The notes under the pieces were generated by a model, which saw only the letters and a program-made list of their open reading frames with translations, was not told the origin of the DNA and did not search any database. Both the position numbers and the translations under genes were made by a program. From a bacterium (lineage in GTDB: Bacteria; Patescibacteriota; Minisyncoccia; Phycocordibacterales; Phycocordibacteraceae): 10,837 nucleotides of DNA. Position 1 is the first letter of the stretch; each line of letters starts with the position of its first letter. Positions 5,637-10,837 of this stretch are shown here, piece by piece. The DNA lies in assembly GCA_021812955.1 (NCBI GenBank), contig JAKAMJ010000016.1:1-10837 (forward strand). Reading direction: 5' to 3'.

Positions 5637-5673
5637 GACGAAGTACGGGGGGCGAATAACAAAACGAATACGT

Positions 5674-8223
5674 ATGACAAAAAAGATGACGATTCTGCTT
5701 GCCTCGATCATTCTGGCGGCTTTCCTGCTGCCGGCGTCATCGGCCAGCGCAGCCGCGTCGCTGCAAATTTATCGAAGCGTCGGACCGGGCGATATCGCAG
5801 ACCTGAACACGGGTGCCGCGACGGTCTCGATTTCGGGATCGGTCGCGACCTTTTCCGCTCCCCTCCCCGGGAAGGTCGGCGTGGGGGACGTCTTGCAATA
5901 TGACCCCGGCAGCGGCCTGGTCGTAGCTTTCATATCCGGGCGGACTTCCAGCACGGTCTTCACCGTGCAATCCGCAAGCGGCGGCGCGCCAGTTTCGGCG
6001 CCCGCAGGGACGGCAGTAAAGGTGTTCCGCGCGTACACTTCACTGGCGGATGCCATCGCTGGGAACGAGAACGCCGGGGTTGACGCGTCGGTAAGGAATT
6101 TCGACGCATGGACCGGCGGGAATAACCTGGTTTCACCGGACGAGACATGGAATATCGCCTGCTACGGAGACGCGCAGGATACAACTACGGGCATAACGAT
6201 AAGCGGCTGGACGACGTCGAGCACGGACTATCTGAAAATCTATACGCCGTATCTCGATTCGGAAGTCGGCGCGTCGCAGCGGCATGCAGGGGTCTGGGAT
6301 GACACTAAATACAAGCTGGTCGCTTATGCGGATACCGACGGTACGCTGCTCGAGTCGCCAATAAATACGGGTTCGGCGAACGTGCTGATAGACGGCCTGC
6401 AGATATTCGTCGACGACTTGCGCCCTAGCGGCGGCACGGTATCGGCGATAGCGGCGCATAATGCGACAGGGAGCGTTTCCATCAGCGACAACATAATCAA
6501 GGCAGATCCGATAAACGGATGGTCAAGCTACGCGGTCGTGGTGACGAACGCCGGCGCGGCTGGCGTCTACAAGGTCTGGAATAACATAATCTACGGATTC
6601 TTGGAAGGAGGCATAAGCTTCTCCGGTGCCGGCAATACGATGTATGCCTATAACGACACTGTGTACGGCTCGAACCTGAGCGTCGGCAGCGCCGACGTGT
6701 GCTATGGCGCGAGCGGGGGCACGTTCGTCTCGGTAAACAACATCGCTCAAGCGTGCGGTACCGGATTTTCCGGGACGTTCGGGAGTGGTTCAGGATATAA
6801 CCTGTCTAATCTAACCGATGCTCCCGGAAGCAACTCGGCCACATCGACCACGCTCGCTTTCGCTGGAACTGAAGATTACCTTCTCGGAGCGTCAGACACT
6901 GCCGCCATAAATCACGGGGAAGACCTGTCGGCGGACGCGAACAATCCTTTCTCGGCGGATATCAGGAATGCACAACGCCCCGTGGGGCTGTGGGACATCG
7001 GGGCTGACGAATACGGAGCGTCGCCAGGTTTCGTGCAGCCGACGGTCACTACGCAATCAGCTTCCTCCGTCACGCAGACTACCGCGACGCTCAATGGCGA
7101 TATCGCGGCTACCGGAGGTGTCGGGCCGACAGTCCGCGGTTTCTCCTGGGGCACGGACTCGTCGCTCTCCGGCGGAGACACCGCTACCACCACCGACGCA
7201 GCCGGTCAGCCGTTCGGCGTCGGAACGTTCTCGACGACGACGCTCGCGTTCGCATGCGGGAGCACGTATTACGCTCGCGCATACGCCACCAACTCGGTCG
7301 GGACGGCGTTCGGCTCAATCGTGAGCTTCACGACCGGTTCTTGTCCGGATACGACGCCTCCGGTCGTGGCCGACGCTTCGCCGTCTGGCGAGCTCGTGGC
7401 GGGCACGACGTCTACCGTCATCTCGGTCAAGACGGAGATTGGGGCCACCTGCAAATACAGCACGGCCGCGAATACGGAATACGCGTCAATGACCGGGACG
7501 ATGACTGAGAATGCGGGGGTTTATTCGGCGACCGTATCTGGATTGGCGAACAACTCGGTTGATGATTACTACATCCGATGCTCCGATGCCGCAGGGAATC
7601 CGACGGTGGCCGACACGAATGTACATTTTAGCGTAGCAGCAGCTTCTTCTGGTGGCGGAGGCGGAGGCGGAGGAGGTGGGGGCGGTGGTGGTGGCGGCGG
7701 AGGAGGTGGGGGCGTGTCTTTCGTGCCGTCGCCTGCGCCGGCACCGTCCGCTAATCCGACGCCGGCCGCCCAACCGGCAGCGACCACGTCTGTCGCGTCT
7801 GAGCCAGCGGCCACAGAGAAAGCGTCCGGCCTCACAGAGGCACAAATACAATCCATTCTGTCCGTGCTTGAATCGTTCAGCGTGGATCAGGCGACCTTGG
7901 CGGACGTAACTGCGGCGTTGAGGGGCGGTTCTGCAGCGTCTGGTGGTACGGCACAGTCAGCTCCTGCTCAAGTGGCGACATTGTACTCATTCGCCCGGGA
8001 TCTGCATCTTGGCATGTCGGGCGCAGACGTGAAGCAGTTGCAACAATTCTTGAACGGGCATGGCTTCGCGGTGTCTGTATCCGGTCCTGGTTCTGACGGC
8101 AACGAAACGGCCTACTTCGGTCAAGCGACGAAAAACGCGCTTGCGAAGTTCCAGGCGGCAAACGGCATCACGCCTTCTGCCGGATATTTCGGGTCGATGA
8201 CGAGGGCGGCTGTATCGCGATAG
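5674..8223 (+). CDS. Large secreted surface protein: beta-helix, FN3-like, Ig-like, poly-Gly, peptidoglycan-binding
   Basis: This 849-residue protein is predicted to be exported and attached to peptidoglycan. Residues 1-28 are a signal peptide (MTKKMTILLASIILAAFLL, then SSASAAA). Residues 29-230 are a beta-rich module with VGVGDVLQYD and a YTSLADAIAGNENAG stretch. Residues about 235-448 resemble right-handed parallel beta-helix repeats (ISDNIIKA, VWNNIIYGF, AYNDTVYG, SVNNIA) ending in WDIGADEYG, a common end of such domains. Residues 455-557 look FN3-like (TTATLNG ... YYARAYATNSVGTAFG) and 560-655 Ig-like. A run of 21 Gly (660-680) and a Pro/Ala linker follow, then a helical segment near 717-745. 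Residues 770-849 are a PG_binding_1-type domain (LGMSGADVKQLQQFLNGHG ... FGQATKNALAKFQ). The start at 5674 gives a proper signal peptide; there is no clear SD. The ligand is unknown. Confidence 0.85.
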   Translation: MTKKMTILLASIILAAFLLPASSASAAASLQIYRSVGPGDIADLNTGAATVSISGSVATFSAPLPGKVGVGDVLQYDPGSGLVVAFISGRTSSTVFTVQSASGGAPVSAPAGTAVKVFRAYTSLADAIAGNENAGVDASVRNFDAWTGGNNLVSPDETWNIACYGDAQDTTTGITISGWTTSSTDYLKIYTPYLDSEVGASQRHAGVWDDTKYKLVAYADTDGTLLESPINTGSANVLIDGLQIFVDDLRPSGGTVSAIAAHNATGSVSISDNIIKADPINGWSSYAVVVTNAGAAGVYKVWNNIIYGFLEGGISFSGAGNTMYAYNDTVYGSNLSVGSADVCYGASGGTFVSVNNIAQACGTGFSGTFGSGSGYNLSNLTDAPGSNSATSTTLAFAGTEDYLLGASDTAAINHGEDLSADANNPFSADIRNAQRPVGLWDIGADEYGASPGFVQPTVTTQSASSVTQTTATLNGDIAATGGVGPTVRGFSWGTDSSLSGGDTATTTDAAGQPFGVGTFSTTTLAFACGSTYYARAYATNSVGTAFGSIVSFTTGSCPDTTPPVVADASPSGELVAGTTSTVISVKTEIGATCKYSTAANTEYASMTGTMTENAGVYSATVSGLANNSVDDYYIRCSDAAGNPTVADTNVHFSVAAASSGGGGGGGGGGGGGGGGGGGGGVSFVPSPAPAPSANPTPAAQPAATTSVASEPAATEKASGLTEAQIQSILSVLESFSVDQATLADVTAALRGGSAASGGTAQSAPAQVATLYSFARDLHLGMSGADVKQLQQFLNGHGFAVSVSGPGSDGNETAYFGQATKNALAKFQAANGITPSAGYFGSMTRAAVSR
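7651..7713 (+). repeat. Glycine codon tract (21 consecutive Gly)
   Basis: 21 Gly codons in a row use all four GGN codons. An 18-base unit (GGC GGA GGA GGT GGG GGC) occurs at 7666-7683 and again at 7696-7713, pointing to growth by duplication. The tract is a flexible spacer between the Ig-like domain and the wall-binding part. Confidence 0.9.
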
Positions 8224-8237
8224 TGGGGAAGGAAAGA

Positions 8238-8278
8238 CCAAAAAGCCCGCGGCGCCGAAGGCGCCGCGGGCTTTTTGG
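8238..8278. terminator. Bidirectional terminator between convergent genes
   Basis: A 19-bp perfect stem (8238-8256 with 8260-8278) has loop GAA, A5 on the outer left and T5 on the outer right. Each strand therefore shows a GC-rich hairpin with a U-tract, ending both the plus-strand beta-helix gene and the minus-strand DUF3298 gene. Confidence 0.92.
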
Positions 8279-8282
8279 ATCG

Positions 8283-9032
8283 TTATCGGTATCCCGGCTT
8301 CAGGATGCTGGCGAGCTCGGAGGTGGGAATGTAGAGCGTCTGAGGCCCGGAAGAATAGGGGGCTACCTTGTATGGGTCGAAAAGCACGACGAGATTATGG
8401 TTGTCGAAGAAGAAGTCCGAGAAGTTCTTGGCATCCGGGGTCGTGCCGCTCTCGAGCATCTGCGCGTTTCCGTTGTCGCCTATGATTTTCGGCAGCTTTG
8501 CGCGGCTGAGCGCAGAGAGCGTCGCGAGGTAGTCGGAACCAGGCGCGAAGAGATCTGCCAAGGCGAGCGGCGCGCCGGTCGACGTATCAAAAGTGAAGGT
8601 GTGGAAGAATGTGTTCCCGTGCGCGCCGAGCGTGTCTTCGTAGACGGTGAAGATGTAGGAGATTGTGCGGGGGGAAGATGCCATGAGGTACTTTATCTCC
8701 AGCGTTTCCTTGCGCCCTTGGTCGAGGCCGAGCGTTTTCACGTCTGCGGCGGTGAGATTCGCGAAATTTCCGTCGGCCTTGAATTGCGCGATAGTGCCGC
8801 TCACGAACTGCTTCATCTGCGCGATGGCAGTCGTGTTTGCGCCGCTGGCGAGCGGCGTGCTCGAGGCGTAATTCGCGGCGATGTCGTAGTATTGCGCGTG
8901 CTCGACGTAGCTCGTGCCGCTCAGAGGGGATGCAGGCGCCTGGCTAGAGGCTGGCCTGGTCGCCGCATAGAAGACGACTCCGCCCAGGATAATGATGCCG
9001 GCTATCGCACCTAGTGCGGTTTCTTTTCTCAT
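8283..9032 (-). CDS. Membrane-anchored DUF3298 (RsiV-like) domain protein
   Basis: This 249-residue protein has a single N-terminal membrane segment (about 6-25, ALGAIAGIIILGGVVFYAA) and an extracytoplasmic remainder. The C-terminal half has the DUF3298 pattern: YEDTLGAHGNTFFHTFTFDTST (131-152), an ADLF segment, then NLVVLFDPYKVAPYSSGPQ (213-231) and IPTSEL. In Bacillus RsiV this fold binds lysozyme and holds a sigma factor, but here there is no anti-sigma cytoplasmic part and no sigma gene next door. A simple surface or wall-sensing role is all that can be suggested. The start at 9032 is chosen over the longer frame from 9086, since it gives a clean membrane anchor and lies 8 bases after an extended -10. 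It is convergent with the beta-helix gene and divergent from glyS. Confidence 0.82.
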   Translation of the reverse strand: MRKETALGAIAGIIILGGVVFYAATRPASSQAPASPLSGTSYVEHAQYYDIAANYASSTPLASGANTTAIAQMKQFVSGTIAQFKADGNFANLTAADVKTLGLDQGRKETLEIKYLMASSPRTISYIFTVYEDTLGAHGNTFFHTFTFDTSTGAPLALADLFAPGSDYLATLSALSRAKLPKIIGDNGNAQMLESGTTPDAKNFSDFFFDNHNLVVLFDPYKVAPYSSGPQTLYIPTSELASILKPGYR

Positions 9033-9040
9033 ATGGCCGT

Positions 9041-9049
9041 AGTGTACCA
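9041..9049 (-). promoter_or_regulatory. Extended -10 promoter of the DUF3298 gene (near-leaderless)
   Basis: The minus strand reads TGGTACACT, a TGn element joined to TACACT. The predicted start falls 1-2 bases before the ATG at 9032. No -35 hexamer is evident. Confidence 0.55.
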
Positions 9050-9097
9050 GAAACATGAGCTTGCGCGCGGCGGCTTTTTGCCGCACTCTGTATCCAT

Positions 9098-10501
9098 ATG
9101 GCTGACCAGAACCTGATGGAGAAGATCGTCTCTCTCGCCAAGCGCCGCGGCTTCGTCTACCCCGGCTCCGAGATCTACGGCGGCTTGGCGGGCACGTTCG
9201 ACTACGGGCCGCACGGCGTCGAACTTTTAAATAACCTCAAGCGCGCGTGGTGGGACGCGAACGTTTACCAGAAGGACAATTTCTACGGCCTTGATGCGGG
9301 CATGTTCAAGAACCCACGCACCTGGGAGGCGAGCGGACACACGAGCGGTTTCTCCGATCCACTCGCGGAGTGCAAGAAGTGCAACACTCGCATCCGCGTG
9401 GATAAGGAACTCGACGCTATCGGCGTGACGGCCGACGAGAAGATGAGTGAAGAGGAGATCAACAAGCTCTTCGACGAACATCGCGCAGAGATCGCGTGTC
9501 CGAAGTGTGGCGCGCACGATTTTTCCCGCGTGCGGAAGTTCAACCTGCTCGTGAAGTCGAACCTGGGCGACTTCACGTCGGACGGCAGCGAGCCGGTCTA
9601 TCTCCCCGGCGAGGCGTGTCAGGGTATCTACCTCGATTACAAGAACGTTGTCGATTCGATGCATCCGAAGATCCCGTTCGGTGTCGCACAGATCGGTAAG
9701 GCGTTCCGGAACGAGATCTCGCCGCGCAACTTCCTCTTCCGCACGCGCGAATTCGAGCAGGCGGATACGCAGCTGTTCGTAAAACCGAACGAGAACAAGG
9801 AGCCGTACGAAACGCTTAAGAAAGAACGGATGGATTGGTACCTCTCTATCGGTATCCGCCCCGACAATCTCCGTCTCAAACAGCACGCGAATCTCGTCTT
9901 CTACGCCAAGGACGCATGGGACATCGAATATAATTACCCGTGGGGCTTCGATGAACTTGAGGGCATCCATGATCGGAGCGATTATGATCTTACGCAGCAC
10001 ATGCAGTTCTCGGGCGCGGACCTCAATTACACCGATCCAGAAACGGGAGAGAAGTACATCCCGTGGATCCTTGAGACCTCGATGGGTATGGGGCGTTTGT
10101 TCCTTGCGGTGCTTGCGGACGCATACCGCGAAGACGGGCTCGGTGGGGAAGCACGCACCTATCTCTCGCTCTCGCCGAAGATTGCGCCGGTCAAAGCGAT
10201 GGTCTCGCCTTTGCTGAAGAACAAGCCCGAGCTCGTCGAGAAGGCACGGGAAGTGCGCGCGGCGCTGCGCGCCGCGCTCCCTGGTGTCGCGATCGCCTGG
10301 GACGACAACGGCAACATCGGGAAGCGCTACCGCCGCCAGGACGAGATCGGCACGCCCTTCTGCGTCACCATCGACTTCGATACGCTCGGCGAAAAGCAGG
10401 AGCTCAAGGATACCGTCACCCTTCGCCACCGCGACTCGGGCGAACAGGAGCGGCTCAGCATCAGAGAAGTCGCTGAGCGTATCAGCCGCGCGATTTCATA
10501 G
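9098..10501 (+). CDS. glyS: Glycyl-tRNA synthetase, single-chain dimeric type
   Basis: This class II synthetase charges tRNA-Gly. The protein has 467 residues, in the range of the alpha2 bacterial/eukaryote-like form rather than the alpha2beta2 (GlyQ+GlyS) form. The N-terminal stretch GFVYPGSEIYGGLAGTFDYGPHG (18-40) is typical. CKKC (92-95) and CPKC (134-137) likely hold zinc. Motif 2 is FRNEISPRNF with REFEQ (203-221), and motif 3 is ETSMGMGRLFLAVL near 327-340. The C-terminal anticodon-binding domain follows from about 360 (IAPVKAMV ... GKRYRRQDEIGTPFCVTID). The usual RPETAQG segment near the glycine pocket reads PGEACQG at 170-176, keeping the Glu. The start ATG is in CATATG, without an SD or a clear promoter in the 65-base divergent gap, where a GCGGC/GCCGC hairpin with a T5 loop (9070-9084) lies. 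Confidence 0.95.
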   Translation: MADQNLMEKIVSLAKRRGFVYPGSEIYGGLAGTFDYGPHGVELLNNLKRAWWDANVYQKDNFYGLDAGMFKNPRTWEASGHTSGFSDPLAECKKCNTRIRVDKELDAIGVTADEKMSEEEINKLFDEHRAEIACPKCGAHDFSRVRKFNLLVKSNLGDFTSDGSEPVYLPGEACQGIYLDYKNVVDSMHPKIPFGVAQIGKAFRNEISPRNFLFRTREFEQADTQLFVKPNENKEPYETLKKERMDWYLSIGIRPDNLRLKQHANLVFYAKDAWDIEYNYPWGFDELEGIHDRSDYDLTQHMQFSGADLNYTDPETGEKYIPWILETSMGMGRLFLAVLADAYREDGLGGEARTYLSLSPKIAPVKAMVSPLLKNKPELVEKAREVRAALRAALPGVAIAWDDNGNIGKRYRRQDEIGTPFCVTIDFDTLGEKQELKDTVTLRHRDSGEQERLSIREVAERISRAIS

Positions 10502-10541
10502 TGCATATCGCATCGGGCTGTGGCAAGCCTCTGCGGTTTCG

Positions 10542-10550
10542 TGATAGGAT
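10542..10550 (+). promoter_or_regulatory. Extended -10 promoter of the AI-2E family gene (leaderless)
   Basis: TGATAGGAT is a TGn element plus TAGGAT, ending 6 bases before the ATG at 10557, so transcription is expected to begin at or next to the start codon. No -35 hexamer is evident and no SD is present. Confidence 0.5.
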
Positions 10551-10556
10551 GCGGGC

Positions 10557-10837
10557 ATGGACAAGGAGTTCCGCATCTCGATCACCCCGAGCACTATCGT
10601 GACGGCTGCGCTTGTCGCCGCCGGCGCCTACGTCTTCTGGCTTTTGCGCGACTTGGCGCTCCTCGTGCTCACGGCTGTCGTTCTCGCTTCGGCGATTGAG
10701 CCGGAGATCGCGTTCTTCATCCGCCACCGCGTGCCGCGCTTCTTCGCGGCCATTTTGGTATACGTGCTCACCTTCGGCTCCATATTCGTGCTGCTCTACT
10801 TCTTCTTTCCGCCGATCATCGCCGACGCTGCAGGGTT
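10557..10837 (+). CDS. AI-2E family transporter (UPF0118), N-terminal part
   Basis: The window ends after 93 codons. The visible part begins MDKEFRISITPSTIV and has hydrophobic segments at about 13-30 and 31-48 (with VVLASAIEP, the conserved stretch after the second helix). The loop FFIRHRVPRFFAAI follows, then a third segment 64-84 running into FFFPPIIADA. This pattern is typical of the polytopic AI-2E/PerM-like (UPF0118) family. Members include an AI-2 exporter and Na+/H+ antiporters, but for most the substrate is unknown, and no quorum-sensing role should be read into it. The start is supported by the family N-terminus and by the extended -10 six bases upstream. It lies 55 bases after glyS on the same strand with no terminator visible between. 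Confidence 0.85.
   Translation, partial: MDKEFRISITPSTIVTAALVAAGAYVFWLLRDLALLVLTAVVLASAIEPEIAFFIRHRVPRFFAAILVYVLTFGSIFVLLYFFFPPIIADAAG

Noticed and set aside
5605..5673. Upstream in-frame ATG for the beta-helix protein (23 extra residues)
   Set aside because: It lies in the right arm of the preceding terminator and before the probable -10; the start at 5674 gives a clean signal peptide.
7569..7856. Minus-strand frame with a long proline run
   Set aside because: The proline run is only the complement of the Gly codons in the beta-helix gene.
8223..9014. 263-codon plus-strand frame
   Set aside because: It starts inside the beta-helix gene stop region, spans the bidirectional terminator and is antisense to the DUF3298 gene; no domain or signal.
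9070..9084. Small hairpin with T5 loop before glyS as a terminator
   Set aside because: The stem is only 5 bp, the T run is in the loop rather than after the stem, and the gap is between divergent genes, where no terminator is needed.
9033..9086. 18-residue N-terminal extension of the DUF3298 protein
   Set aside because: It would cover the extended -10 element and put a charged stretch before the membrane anchor; the start at 9032 fits better.
9227..10429. 400-codon open frame on the minus strand
   Set aside because: It is antisense to glycyl-tRNA synthetase, with no recognisable domain.

Overview
The window looks like a piece of a GC-rich Candidate Phyla Radiation (Patescibacteria) genome, probably of the Parcubacteria group. 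This is inferred from protein style, not from a search. The pointers are a DUF3298-type membrane-anchored protein, an eukaryote-like single-chain glycyl-tRNA synthetase, and a large secreted beta-helix protein that ends in a peptidoglycan-binding domain after a Gly/Pro/Ala linker. Most starts also lack a Shine-Dalgarno (SD) sequence. All genes read through in the standard bacterial code, and none of the eleven visible natural stops (TAA seven times, TAG four times) is TGA.

Layout. Bases 1-76 are the last codons of fusA (EF-G), followed by a strong terminator. A sigma70-like promoter (TTGCAT, 17 bp, TATAGT) then drives tuf (EF-Tu) and rpsJ (S10). After rpsJ come two stacked hairpins and three perfect 11-bp tandem repeats that abut a second promoter of the same kind (TTGCAT, 17 bp, TAGAGT). 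That promoter feeds a short leader with an SD-equipped 14-codon ORF folded inside a perfect 15-bp hairpin, then rplC, rplD, rplW and rplB (L3, L4, L23, L2). The S10 cluster stops there at a terminator; rpsS, rplV, rpsC and the rest do not follow.

From 4774 the content changes to cell-surface genes. The first is a secreted fibronectin-III-like protein with its own promoter and the best SD of any full-length gene here. The second is the 849-residue beta-helix/FN3/Ig/Gly-tract/peptidoglycan-binding protein. A bidirectional terminator separates it from a convergent minus-strand DUF3298 gene. Divergent from that gene is glycyl-tRNA synthetase, then a truncated AI-2E-family (UPF0118) membrane protein at the right edge.

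How it works together. The left half is the translation core (str and S10 operons) cut into three transcription units. The right half is secreted or membrane proteins plus one tRNA synthetase, each apparently its own unit. The most unusual item is the rplC leader, which looks like a compact translation-sensing switch upstream of ribosomal protein genes. Two genes (DUF3298 and AI-2E) appear to be transcribed as leaderless mRNAs from extended -10 promoters. I see no tRNA, rRNA, CRISPR array, insertion sequence or attachment site.
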